The notes beneath the pieces were generated by a model, which was given only the letters and a program-made list of their open reading frames with translations, had not been told where the DNA came from and made no database searches. From contig JANTQA010000015.1 of assembly GCA_027625915.1 (NCBI GenBank), positions 1,860,001 to 1,924,000 on the forward strand: a DNA stretch of 64,000 nt, in the 5' to 3' direction. Made by a program: the position numbers and the translations under genes. Origin of the DNA: Anaeramoeba flamelloides. Taxonomy: Eukaryota; Metamonada; Anaeramoebidae. Below, piece by piece: positions 35,917-47,907 of the stretch; the stretch's first letter is position 1, and every line of letters starts with the position of its first letter.

Positions 35917-38900
35917 ATGAAATCTAATCCAAGGTTAAAAGATTATCAAAAACTATTGTCGATTAAATTGAAAGATTTAATTGTTGAGAAGGAGCTTTTA
36001 GAAGGGAATTATCATTATGAAATCCCACACAAACTTTCACAATTGCAAAAACAAATTAATAATTATTTTGTGGAACAACAAGAATTAAAGATCGACCTTA
36101 GTTTTGTGAGAAAAGCTATTCTATCATATTTTATTTGGGATGACTATTCTGAAAGTTCTGATGTGAACAATGAAGAAACTCTTTACCTTGACAAGGAAAA
36201 GGAAAAGGAAAAGGAAAAGGAAAAAAAAAACGAAAAAGAAACAAAGGACAAAGAAAAGAAGAAGGAAAAAAAAAAAACAAGAATTAAAGAAATAGAAATA
36301 GAGCTTGAAATTGAAGAAGACACAGAAGAAGATGAAATAAAAAAAATGGAAAAAGATGAAAAAAAAGAAAAAGAAAAAGAAAAAGAAAAAGAAAAAGAAA
36401 AAGAAAAAGAAAAAGAAAAGGAAAACGAAAAGGAAAAGGTAAAAGACAAGAAAAAGAAAAAGAAAAAAAAATACAACACCATCAAATTACGAAGAAGATC
36501 GTTAAAAATCGAAAATTTGATTAAAAAAAGAAAACTGTTGCAATACAGAAAAATAATCTCAAAATTAGAAAAAGAGATTGGGTGGTTGAAAAACCGGTAC
36601 CAAAAAGAAAAGTTGACTTCCTTTATCGAAAGAAAACAATTAAAATTAAAAACTAAAACGAAAAAAACAAACATTTTACGAAATGATCTTTTTGATCTGA
36701 AAACAATCCTAGAAAGGGAAAAAACTCTGACTGAATGTTATTTAAATACGTCAAACCAAACAGAGGGTGGAATTGAAAAACGAATGATCCAAGAACATGT
36801 TGTTAAAAAAAAAAATCACGAGCTTGTTGAAATAGATCAGCAATTAAAAAAAGCGAAATTTGCAATTCATAATTTGAAATCGAGAAAGGTTGGTTTGACA
36901 ACAAAAGAGATTCTTAGTGGTTTGCTAGTTAAATTAAAAAAGATTGAAAATGAAAATAACATTTTGAAATTGGAATTACAATCAAAACGACAAATTCTAA
37001 ATGAAAACGATCAAATCGCCAATGAGGAATTTATTTTGGTTGAAAAGAAAAATTTCAAACATAAACTCAAAAAGAAGAACCGAATCTTCAGAGACTTGAG
37101 CTGGATCGACATTACAAACCTCTTGGCAAATTCCAAGCTAAGACCAACACATACCCCAAATCACAAGGCAAATTCGACTACAAATACGAAAGTGGATCTT
37201 AGTCATGATACTCAGAAGAGCGTTTTGAAAGGAGGCTCTCAAAAAAGCATCCGTCCCTCAAATTCGGAAGACTCTGTATTACAAGAAAAAAAATTTGATC
37301 ATTTTAATCTCAACAAGAAAGAGCCAACAATCCAGGCCAGCTTTTCAGTTGAAGAAATAAGCAGAGGCAAACAAAAAAATAACCTGATTAATAATTCGAA
37401 AAATGAATCAAAAGTTGATTGGGTTTTGGTTGATGTTTTGAATACTAACACAAAAACTAAAAAAAGGAAATCCAAAAAAATTTTATATATTTCAAAAAAT
37501 AAATATAAAATCAATAATAGCCTGAAAAACAAACTGGAAAAACACAAAATATTTGGAAAAAAACAAAAAAAGGAAAAGAAAAGGGAAGAAAGTCCAAATA
37601 AAACAGCTCAGAAAAATAATGATAACAATAATAATCGTGAAGACGGCTGTGATAGCAATAAAAAGATGAAGATAGAAAATGAAAATGAAAATGAAAATGG
37701 AAATGGAAATGGAAATGGAAATGGAAATAAAAACGAAAAAAAAAACGAAAATGAAAATGAAAATGAAAACGAAAACGAAAATGAATGGTTTGAAGTAAGG
37801 CCAAAAATAAAAATCACAACAATTCAACCAACAAAAAAATCAGTTTTTTCAAAAAAAAGTTTTATAAATATTCCACAAACATTAAAACTTCCAAAAATAA
37901 AAAAAACAAATATGAGAAGATATTCGATGGTTGTGACTGAAAAGGAAAAAAAACACCATTTAATTGAGATCTGTTCTTTAGAACAATTACTAAACATTCC
38001 AATTGCCATAGACGCATTTAAACAATTTCTTTGGATTGAGGTGAATCAAGAAAATTTATTATTCTGGCTGGATGTAAAGCATTTTAAACAAGTTTCAAAC
38101 ACATACAAGGTAATGTTTTAATTCTTATTTGTAATATTTTCATTTCTGAAATTTATTATCTTGCTTTAGATACACAAACACTGAGGAACAATTAACCAGT
38201 TCTTTAAATTAATGTCACACAATAATAAAGTTCTGTGTATTAAAGCCAATCGTATTAGACATCACTTATGTGCCCAAGATCGACCATTGGAGATTATCAA
38301 AATCTTAGACTTGGTAGAATTCTACCGTTAAGGTGTGACTGAATTTTGAAAATCATCAATGTTCGATTTGGACACATAAAGGATATAAGTGACTATTTTT
38401 TAAAAAAGTCTTATTGTAAAAAGTATTTCAATAAAGTAATTTTTAAACAAATAAATCCAAATATTTTTAATAAGAGGCTCAAAAGACTCTTAAAAGAAGA
38501 AATAGAATAACATATTGAACACTTGTCAAAATTTTATGTTTTTACTTTTTTAAAATTACTAATCCAACAAATTTTTTAAAGTAATAAATTTATTTTTACA
38601 TTGTTTAATTTAGGAAACGAAAAAGAAAATGATCAAAATTACTGTTAATTATAAAATAAAAAATTCAATATTTTCATTCAGCTTTCCAAAAAAATCACAT
38701 GACAGTCAATTAAAATAAATCATCAAAAGTCCCCAATTTTCAAAGGTAAATTGATAATTTAAGCTGATTTAGGGAATTAAACAATTTGAAATGTTAACAT
38801 GATTTAAAAATCTTTTTTGGAAAGATGAATGAAAATTTTGTTTAATTAATTTTGCAACAAATAGTAATTTTGATTTTGAGTGCTTTTGGATATATACATT

Positions 38901-41338
38901 TTTTTGAATCTATCTCTTTAAAAAAAAAAAAAGTAGCACCCATTTCTAGAGAATAAATTCTCATAAAAAATGTTCCAATTATAGTACAGATGACTTTTAT
39001 AGTTTTAAAAATTCTTTGAAAAAACTTTTTTGCGGAATTTTTTCAAAATCAAGAAACTGTAAAAATCTAACATTTATGTTTTTTTTTTTTCAAAATTTTT
39101 CATTTGGAAAAATCATTTTTCTACTATCCCAAATTCAAATTCCCCCTTAAAGGGGCTCGAAAATCAAAATTCTATCTACCACACTTCCTTTCACATCATT
39201 ACATGTCACATATAATATTTAGGTTATGAATAAGACGATAGTTGAATATAATGTAAACTATTTTTCAGTCAAAGGGGTCAAGTTGTAATGGGTATAATAC
39301 ATATGTTTAAAGGGTTTGCATAGATATTAGAAGAAAAATTTTATTTTGGAAATTTCTAAAATTGAAATCATTTTTTCACATTTTTGTTTTTTTTTTTCGA
39401 TTTTTTTTTTAAAACCTCATTCAGTTGCAAAATTTTTTTATTACAAGATCAAGAGTCACTTCGTAAAAATGTGTTATTCTAAGGTTATTGATACAGTAAA
39501 AAAGATTGTTGAGAAATCATATTGATTTCTATTGGAATTCAATTCGATCTTTGATCTTGATATTTGTTTAATAAATACAAAAAATTTTCACTTCATTTTC
39601 ATTTACTTTTTCAAATAGAGACTACAAATACCAACAAACTTCGTTTGGGGGCTTTATTTCTAAAAAAAAAAGTATGGAAAATGAAGTGAAAAATGTTTCC
39701 TATTTATTATTCAAATACCAGTAGAAGTTCAAAACGAACATTGTTATTTTTCTCAATATGTACCCTAAGAATTTGAGTTTTGAAATTTTTAAGAAAATTT
39801 ATTGATTTTTTGGTTTTCTTTTAGACATATATCAACAATTCTGTGATGTGTATTATTCTGTTTATCTCTTATTTGTTCTTCAAAGATCAATTATATAAAA
39901 TAATTGATATTTGAAAAAAACGTTGGGCCCCTTTGACAGAAACAGAGTTTAGATTTAAGGTGAAGCAAGAGGTATAGAAAATTGGTTTTAATTTTAACAT
40001 TGATTTAAGAGTGATATAAATTTTGAATTTGCCATTTTTTGTGGGATACAATTATTAATACATTTATACGATATAACTCATTTCTTCTGTATTGTATATT
40101 TTATTAAAACCCATACAATAGAGTTAAATCAAATTCTAATTTGTAGTGGGTATTTGAAGATATTTGGGACCAGACGAGTATTTTGTATGTCCATGTTTAT
40201 TCCAAATTCCCAAAAATTTTTGGATTTAAAAAATGATTTTCATACAATCCCAAAATTGACAAAATTTGGAATATCTGTTCAACAGATTAACAATTAATTG
40301 TTTAATATTAAATAACAGATTGATCTTCTGTTTTTATTGTGACTCCAATTCAGATAGCCCTTAAAAAGACGTATGGTTCAATTGGAAGAAAGGGGATAAA
40401 ATAAATCACTTTCATTTTCTAATTGATAAAGAAAATGGTTTTTATTTCAACTTTCCAAATAATGCTTCATCACAATTAGTTGGAATATTTAAAACGAACT
40501 TCATAAGATCAATTAAAAGGGAAAATTATCTCATTAATCTATCTCTTTCTTATTCAACTCTCAGATAAAATTAATTTTATTTTAAATTAGAATTTAGCCT
40601 TAAGAAAAAAAAAAAATAAAATCAAAACTTTGAAAATATATTTTATTGATTATTATTTGTTAGATATCTTTCTTCCAAAGTAATTTGCAGACTTAAAGGG
40701 TTACACTTCTTCATTTAAATTTTATTTAGTTTTTACTAAAACCTGTTATTACTTCCTTGAATTGATGACTTGAAAACATTGATTTTTAATCAAATAGAAA
40801 GCCCACTCTCTTTTTTTTTATACCAGTTTAAAAATGATTTTTATTTATATCCCCTTTAAGGTAAAATAGGAACTTAACTTGTATTAAAATAAAAACAATC
40901 AATTAATGATGATTATCCGTTCTAAATTATAAGGATTAGTAAACAATTTTTTTTACAAAAGTTTATAATTAACCTCAAAAAAAAAAAACATAATAAAATA
41001 GAGAAAAGAAGAAATAAAAGGTTAAATATGGTCAAATAAAAGTTATAAAAAGAAAAAAAAAAAAACTTTGAAAAGAAAAAGATTTTTTTTTTAAATATTA
41101 AATTTTGAATAATATTAAATTAAAGAAATTTGGAAATATTTTCACCTTGGAAAATTTCAAAAAAAATCAAATTCTGTTAAAAAAAGATTCTTCTTGTAAT
41201 ATTGAATTTGTTGAGGAGAAATTAAAATTGATTTTCTTCTAATAAAATCTAGAATTCTATTACTCATTATATGTATCATTAAAGCAAGTGCTTTCTTAAA
41301 AATGTTACTTTTCAAGAAAAAAAAAACTTTTTGTTCGA

Positions 41339-41377
<39 letters not shown>

Positions 41378-42578
41378 AATGGTTTATTTTATATAAATGT
41401 TTGGTGTTATTGGGCTTAATTTATATTACTAATAGAAGATAAAAAAGGCTGCAAAGCGGATCATAGCAAAATATGTAAAACCGGGTTCCTTATATGAAAT
41501 CAACATCGATTCCAAAAATCGAAATCACATTTTGGATCAATCAAAAAAATCGCAGTATACATTAAAAATGTTTGACAGTGCACAAGAAATTGTTTATAAT
41601 CATATGAATTTAAATTCCTTTGAGCAATTTAAATGTGGGCAATTATATCAAAATTTATTACTCAAAATCATTGGAAACCCAAAAATAAATTGCTTATTGA
41701 ATCAGAAAAAGTTATTATTAATTCAAAATACAAAAGAAGAAAAGACAATTTTAAATCAATGCAAAAAATATTTAGGAAAGAGTAAGAAGGCAAACGCTAT
41801 CGTTGAAGAATTATTAGAAATGCTCTTGAGTATTTATCAGATATTTTATTTTATTAGCTCGAATAAAATTAATTTGAGTTGGATCTCAAAATCGATACAA
41901 TATCAAAGATTTGTTGAAAAGACTTCGCAATTACAAAAAATTAATTTTAAAAACATTAGTTCTGAGGAAAAAAAATGTTTTTTTGTTAATTTATATAACA
42001 TGCTTGCTCTACATAGCTTTATTGAGAATGGTATACCTAAAGATCCCACAAGTATTGGTTTATTTATGAAAAAATCCAGATACCTTATAAACGACCAAGT
42101 CTTTAGCCTTAATGATATTTATCACGGTGTATTGCGGGGTAATAGGAATACCAAGCATTCCAGAAACAATTACTTTAAGACAAATGATCCAAGAAAGAAG
42201 TACATAATGGACAAAATTGATCCGCAAATACATTTCGTTTTGATAAATTTTACTTTTTTAACATTCCTAAATGTGTATCGTATAGATAATTATTTTGACT
42301 TGTTCAACAAGATAACTTACAAAATTCTCCAACCATCCGTTAGCATAGGTAAAAATAACACTATACATTTGCCAAGAGTGATCGGAATTTATCAACAGGA
42401 CTTTGGCGGGACAGATAATATAATCAACTGGATAACAAAGCAATTAAGTTCAATCAAAAAATTTAACTTGGATAATACTGTTAGTTATTCTGTCAAATTT
42501 CGCAAAAGCACACTCAGTTATCCCAATATTTATTTAAAATTTAAATACTCGACGAAAAATTGTTTGTTAAGAATTTAA
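35917..42578 (+). CDS. RGS-DUF547 protein with Lys/Glu-rich coiled coil, two exons
   Basis: Exon 1 (35917-38109) and exon 2 (41436 or 41439-42578) join in phase 0 across a ~3.3-kb intron and give about 1,111 aa. Residues 1-430 are charged coiled coil with long Lys/Glu runs; 430-680 are basic, disordered and Asn/Glu-rich. An RGS domain follows: its first half at 687-731 ('SLEQLLNIPIAIDAFKQFL', 'ENLLFWLDVKHFK') is in exon 1 and its second half ('AAKRIIAKYV', 'YEINIDSKNR', 'MFDSAQEIVYNHM', 'SFEQF') in exon 2, so the intron cuts the domain. A DUF547 domain follows at roughly 880-1065 ('FVNLYNMLALHSF', 'FSLNDIYHGVLRGN', 'DPQIHFVLINF', 'IGIYQQDFGG'). RGS domains accelerate GTP hydrolysis by Galpha. 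DUF547 is of unknown function, and in plants it follows a leucine zipper. The splice link is inferred from domain continuity and phase, not seen as RNA. AATAAA lies at 42686. Confidence 0.87.
36196..36470 (+). repeat. GGAAAA/GAAAAA repeats coding Lys/Glu tracts in the RGS protein
   Basis: Several runs of near-identical 6-bp units encode KEKEKE-type sequence, and a related GAAAAT/GGAAAT array at 37676-37785 encodes NENENGNG-type sequence. The - strand Phe/Ser-rich frames opposite them are artefacts. Confidence 0.85.
38170..38366 (+). pseudogene. Decayed duplicate of the RGS second-half exon
   Basis: A good acceptor (TTATCTTGCTTTAG) ends at 38169, 60 nt after the exon 1 donor. Reading on in the same phase gives about 65 codons with no frameshift, patterned like RGS helices 5-8: 'INQFFKLMS', 'LCIKANRIRHHL', 'EIIKILDLVEFY', 'GVTEF', 'KSSMFDL'. 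These line up with 'IIAKYVKPG', 'EINIDSKNRNHIL', 'LKMFDSAQEIVY', 'LNSFEQF' of the working exon. In-frame stops at the 5th codon (TGA, 38182) and after 'VEFYR' (TAA), plus a later TGA, prevent translation as the full domain. It is either a dead duplicate exon or the remains of an older RGS gene. The identity is inferred from pattern, not from a search. Confidence 0.55.
38620..38890. repeat. Dispersed repeat I, copy 1 (inside the RGS intron)
   Basis: It is collinear with 49700-49970. Shared phrases include 'aatattttcattcagctttccaa', 'ttgataatttaag' and 'aaaatcttttttggaaagatgaatgaaaattttgtt'. No terminal repeats were found, so the type is unknown. Confidence 0.65.
39252..39954. mobile_element. 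Family E element, ~700 bp, in the RGS intron
   Basis: The left end TGTAAACTATTTTTCAGTCA and the right end, read in reverse, TCTAAACTCTGTTTCTGTCA, followed by 'aaagggg', are inverse repeats. Related copies are at 44.23 and 63.32 kb ('gtttaaagggtttgcatagatatta', 'ttctattggaatt...gatctttgat'). No coding frame was found. Confidence 0.75.
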
Positions 42579-43242
42579 TCATTTGATGTTACTTTTATTT
42601 TTGTTTTTTTTGTAAAAATTTTTTAGATTAATAGAATTAGAGATTTATAGAAAGTCAATTGTATCAAAATATTTAATTGATTTGCAATAAATTTGTTCTT
42701 AATAATTTTATTAATAAATTGTTTCCATTTTTTCAACCAAAAAATAAAATGCTTTTAAAAATATTTCATTTGCTAAATTTTAATTTTTTTTTTTTTTTTT
42801 TTTTTGTGAGAGTGTCTCTAATCCTAAATTCGGTTTTTATTTTTTTCTTGAAGTTAAATGAGAAGATTTTTCCAGAAGATAATTTTATACAAAACGTGTA
42901 TAGTATGGAGAGATACTATGTTGTTTAAAAAAGTATAACCAAAAGTTTCTTTCTGGTAATAATTGAAAATAAATTAGTTCATTTATGATTATTTGAGTTT
43001 GATCCTCTATTTCCCACATTTTCTTGAAAAATAAAAATGAATTTGAAAATAAAATTGTTGTAAAAATAATTATTTCCATCAATATCAAGAATTAAGAAAT
43101 CAAAAAATATATAGAATTAATAGTATTTATAATTTTTTTATTATAGTTTGGCCAACATGAAATTATTTTTTTTTATTATTATTTTTTCAAAATAAAAAAA
43201 AAAAAATAAGTTAACTTCAATAAAATTATCACTATATATATA
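42579..43242. other. 3' flank of the RGS-DUF547 gene
   Basis: AATAAA is at 42686-42691 in the context TTTGCAATAAAT, the same context as after TBCK. The rest is T-rich with two spurious frames. Confidence 0.55.
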
Positions 43243-43781
43243 TAACTAAAATTTAAAAATTTCCACAGAATTTTAACAGTTACAAGAATTATAATGATAC
43301 AATTTCATTGAAATCGGAAATAATTTTAATTTTTTAAAAATCATCAAAATCATTTTTTCTTTTTTGTACATATTTATTTTTATTTAATTTTTTTAAATTA
43401 CATAACCTGTTGAGTTATACGAATGTTTTTTTAGAACAATTGATATTAGGTTAAAGTTTTGTTCTTCAAAACAAAAGATCCCAAATAAAATTAATTGGTA
43501 GTATCTAAACTATTTTACAAATCAATATTCCTAATATAATTTCAACAAATTTACTAATACATTTTTAAGTTTTCACACTCTCCAAAATTTTTAACAAACC
43601 CCTAATTTATTTGTATTGATAATTTTTTATTGTTTATTTTGTGGGTATTATAATTTATAAAATATTGTTAACATTTCAATTTGTGAATTTTTCGAACATG
43701 GAATTTCTTCTTGAATTAATTAAAGAACATTTGTTTTTCAAAGATTGAATTTTAGTATATTAAAAATTTTGAATTAGTTTA
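43243..43781 (+). mobile_element. Family B ~539-bp element
   Basis: TA-ACTAAAATTTAAAAATTT and AAAATTTTGAATTAGTTTA are inverse ends with a TA flank. The interior follows the 23.05- and 56.66-kb copies. Confidence 0.82.
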
Positions 43782-43785
43782 TATA

Positions 43786-43840
<55 letters not shown>
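43782..43840. repeat. (TA)n(TG)n compound microsatellite
   Basis: A TA tract of about 15 units changes into about 12 TG units directly after the family B end. The element probably landed in, or seeded, the TA run. Confidence 0.9.
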
Positions 43841-43849
<9 letters not shown>

Positions 43850-44230
43850 CAAACCAAATTCAATTGGATTTAATTTATTTTGTACTTAAAACCCACATTG
43901 TGTTACAAATTGAAAACAATGTTGAAAATAAAAATTTAAAACAAGAAAAATAGTATGTTTTTGTTTTCCAAAACATTGATTCATGATAAATTTAGATATA
44001 TTCCAAGATTTATTGTACAAATTTTTTGTTTATCTCACAATTATCGTTTTCAGGGGTGGATATTATTCTTTTAAAAAAGGTGTTACTAAAAACTCATTTC
44101 TACCAAATAACTTATCATATTCTTACAAACTTTTTTTTATTAACGTTTATACTTGATCTCAGATTATTTACAAAAAGCCGTTTAAAAAATATAGAATACT
44201 TTAAAAAAAACTAATATAAACTTAAAGAAT

Positions 44231-44745
44231 TTTCCAGTTGGTGGTGGCACAAGTTGTAGTGAGTGAATCACTTGTGTTTAAAAGGTTTAAATCTGTATTA
44301 GTGGAAATTTCAAAATTGAAATCATTTTTTCAAATTTTTGCACATTTTTTTTGTTTTCAATTTTTTTTTGATATGTAATTCATTTATATCAATTTTTTTT
44401 TAGTTATTATAAAAAATATCGTCACTAAAGAAAAGTATACTATATAATGTTAATGTAATAGAGTTAATGATTGTAGAGAAATCATTTTGATTTCTATTGG
44501 AATTTTATTTGATCTTTGATTGGGGATCAAATGAACCTCCTTATTGTTTTTAATATTTTTATTCTTTAGAATTATGATTTTTCAATTTTTAAGAAACTAT
44601 ATTGATTGACTCATTTTATTTCATACTGTATAAACTATTTTTTGATGTTCATTATTCTATTTATTTCTTATTTGTCTTTCAAAGGCAAATTTTTTAAAGT
44701 GTTTAAAAAAAATTATACTTTTGACTGAAACAAAGTTTTCTTCAT
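44231..44745. mobile_element. Family E element, decayed
   Basis: 'ggtggcacaagttgtagtgagtgaatcacttgtgtttaaaaggttt' and the closing 'tacttttgactgaaacaaagttt' match the family. 'tttgatttctattggaattttatttgatctttgat' is shared with the 39.25-kb copy. Confidence 0.7.
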
Positions 44746-47338
44746 GAAAAAATTAATTATAGGATTATTGGACCATTATTCTTTATTTGTTATTTTTTGA
44801 ATAAATATTTATGGGTTTGTTTCTTATTTCTCGTTTAGATATTAATTATAATTTTATTGGAATAATGAACCATTTAAAGTTAAAAAGGGTAATTTTTTAC
44901 TCAATTTATTACACAATAAAATATATAAAAACATATTTATAAATAAAACTTAATCATAAAAAATAGATTTTTGGAAGTTAAAAAGAGATCTTTTGAATCT
45001 TTGTATTAAACTTTTATATATATATTAAAATATTCTCAAAAAAAAAAAATTGGTTAAAATTTATTTATTGATGCTTTATCTTGTATAACTGAAGTAAATA
45101 TATCTACATTTGATGAGACATTTAGTATAAACAATATTTTTTTTATCTTTCCAAATGAATAAATTGTTTTATATTCTACCCTGACTTAATTGAAATAATT
45201 TCTCTTTTTTTTCCTGAAAAATGTTTTTTTTTCCTATCTATTTTATTTTTTATAAGAGGAAAAGTGGCAATTTTTCATTATACCATTTATTAATAACAAA
45301 TTAAACCATGTTTACAAAAAAATGAACATATTATATTCATGCAGACTTTTCATGAAATCAATTATTTTTAATTTTTTTTAAAATTTCCCCTTTTTAAATT
45401 TGAACAAAAAAATATTCAGCTTTATCCATTATTTCGGACGTGTTAAAAATTTATATTTAAATTTATAGAATGAAAAATTTTATACAATTTCTGTGATGAG
45501 AATAAAAATTATTAAAAAAATTCACAAGATCACACAAATATATTCAACTTTGAATTTACCTTACAAAAAAATTCTGAAAAAAAATAATGTTTAAGGTAGA
45601 AAAAGGAAAAAAAGAGGTTACTTGAGTCCTATTATTTGAGTTCTAAATTTGGTAAATTTAAGATCAAAATAAATTTTTATTTTAATATTTTTTTTTTTAC
45701 TTTATCCAAAAAGGTTATATAATAAGTGTATATGTGCCATATTTGGTTAATTTCGAAATTCTTGGTTTCATTTGTAATAGTGTTATCATTTTAGAGAAAA
45801 ATGACTCCTCTGTAATATCGCCACAGCCATTGATTGATATACCTTTAAAGGTAATAACATACAAACACACTTCTTTTGATAAAAAAATAAAATAATTTTC
45901 TTGGTAATTTCATTTGGTATTTAAATAATAACGCTGAATAAAAATTAAACATGTGTATACTATTCTTAATTCACTTTTTAATATTGCTCTTAAGTTCAAA
46001 TTATCAAAATATTCTTGAAAAAAAATTGAAATATTCTTATTTTCCCAATATATTCAATTAAAATTTAAGAAAAAATATTTTTTAAAAAAATAAATTTTCA
46101 GAAATTTATTTAATTATTTTCTATAGATTTAAGTTTATCAGTACAATGTAAATAATTTGATCTGCATTTTAATTTTATGTTCAAATTATATTTAATAATT
46201 ATTACATAGTAATTTTCTTTGTAAATCTGTTCAAAATCCAGTTATTTTAGAGATCCTTAAAAAAATAATTAATAATTGTTTTTTTTTTTTTTTTTCAATT
46301 TCGATTAGTAAAAAGAAAATCCCTGGTTTTATTAGTATTTAATTTATATTTATCTTTAATAAATCATAGATTTAAAAATATTATATATTGTATTGAGTAA
46401 TTAAATACTATTAATATTTATTACATTTTTTAACATTTTTCATTTCTTTCCATTAGATTTAATTTGAAAATTTTATTAATTAATATAATAATAAAAAAAA
46501 TTTTTTTTTTATCATAAAAAATGTAATTAGTATATTTTTTCGATAATTATTTCCATATTATAAAAAATAATTGTATTCTTTTTGAATTTAGAAAATATTA
46601 ATAGATTTATTAAAAAGTTTTTTTGAAAAAAAAATCCCCTTTTGAATTTGATAATATAACAAAATATATCTAGATAATTGGGGGGGGGGCTTTTAATACC
46701 GGTTTTAATAGTTTCATCTTCGTTGAGATTCATTATTTTGTGAATTGTTAAAAACTATTTTTTCAATAATAATTTTTCTTTTAAATGTGTAAAAAGGTGA
46801 TTTATCATTTTTATTTAAATTGTTAATTAATTTAAAAAATTTCTAATTATTTAAAATCATAAAGTTTTATAAATAGATTTAAATTTTACTAATCTAGAAT
46901 TTTTATCATTAGATCATTTATTAAAAATTAATTTGGGTTTAATACATGATGAACTTGGGCTAATTTACAATATTTTGGATTGGAAAAATATTAACGAGAT
47001 TCAAACTTAGTAACTTTTCAAGTAATTTTAACCAATTTTAGAATTTGAAAAATATTATTTTGAATACACGAAGATCTCCATAAAGTAATCAATTTATTAA
47101 ACAATAAATCTAAATCAAAAAACCAACTAATGTTCAGACCAAAAGATATTTACTCACAATTTCAATTTAATTGGTAAATTAACCAGGCGTTATCGGTTTA
47201 AAAACATTAGTTACGGAAAGTTCATTGAAAATAAACCTATTAGCTCATCGCTTAAACTACTATTAAAATCCGATGTGGTACTACATAGTTAATAATATAT
47301 TTTATATTTTTAATGGTTTTGGTCAATTTTGTATCTCC
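44746..47338. other. Gene-poor stretch with unassigned coding-like islands
   Basis: Three + strand islands, at 45713-45895, 46875-47009 and 47130-47292, are open for 45-60 codons with balanced amino-acid use and splice-like edges. No homologous family was recognised, so they are reported as findings, not genes. A run of ten G lies at 46681. Confidence 0.4.
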
Positions 47339-47907
47339 ACTTGAGGTTTACAATCCCTGAAATTTGAAAAAAGGATTATCTTGTGTCAAATATGACAACT
47401 TGTTAATTTGGTTCTTAGGTGATCGATCTTGTGTTTGGTATGGGTTTTAATAGTGGTTCAAAATGACAATTTTTGACAATTTATTTTTATTTTCTTCGGA
47501 AAATCATAATTGAAAAATGTAAGATTAATTATCTATAACTTAAGTTATAATGAAGTGTGGTTTGTGTGTTGTTGATTGAAATTTTTAATTGGGTTTGGTT
47601 TTATTACGAGCTTTTAAATTTTTTTTTTTTTTCATTTAGTTTATTGACAAAAAAGTAAATGAAAATTTTCTTCAACAGCCCAAAAATCAATTTTTTTTTC
47701 TTGCACGCCAACCAATCTATTAGTCTTACACTCTTCGATTCAGATTTCGGAAAATAAAAAAAAATAAATTGTCAAAAATTGTCATTTTGAACCACTATTA
47801 AAACCCATACCAAACACAAGATCGATCACCTAAGAACCAAATTAACAAGTTGTCATATTTGACACAAGATAATCCTTTTTTCAGATTTCTGGGATTGTAA
47901 ACCTTAA
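47339..47907. mobile_element. Family C foldback element, 569 bp
   Basis: CTTGAGGTTTACAATCCCTG at the left and GGGATTGTAAACCTTAA at the right. The arms of ~220 bp pair closely, with 'cttaggtgatcgatcttgtg' and 'cacaagatcgatcacctaag' as exact inverses. It is less decayed than the 7.92-kb copy. Confidence 0.88.

Larger units (their letters stand above)
38110..41435 (+). other. Large intron inside the RGS domain
   Basis: Donor AAG|GTAATG and acceptor ACTAATAG|AAG (or AAG at 41438) bound it. It is about 20 times longer than the small introns nearby (116-376 nt). It contains a stop-interrupted RGS-like exon copy (38170-38360), a dispersed repeat shared with 49.7 kb, a family E element and a (TA)n tract at 41341-41370. 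Confidence 0.8.

Noticed and set aside
36183-36674. 163-codon Phe/Ser frame on the - strand
   Set aside because: It is the complement of the Lys/Glu repeat in the RGS gene. The same applies to the - strand frames at 3872, 4153, 37511 and 37608.
38262-38395. Short imperfect inverted similarity inside the decayed RGS exon (CTTATGTGCCC... versus ...GGACACATAAAG)
   Set aside because: The pairing is patchy and the protein-level RGS pattern explains the sequence better. I did not treat it as a separate element.
46527-46733. 68-codon - strand frame with MNLNEDETIKTG start and a Pro run
   Set aside because: The start looks gene-like, but the rest becomes Phe/Lys/Ile-rich and no downstream exon could be joined. 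The Pro run comes from a G homopolymer.
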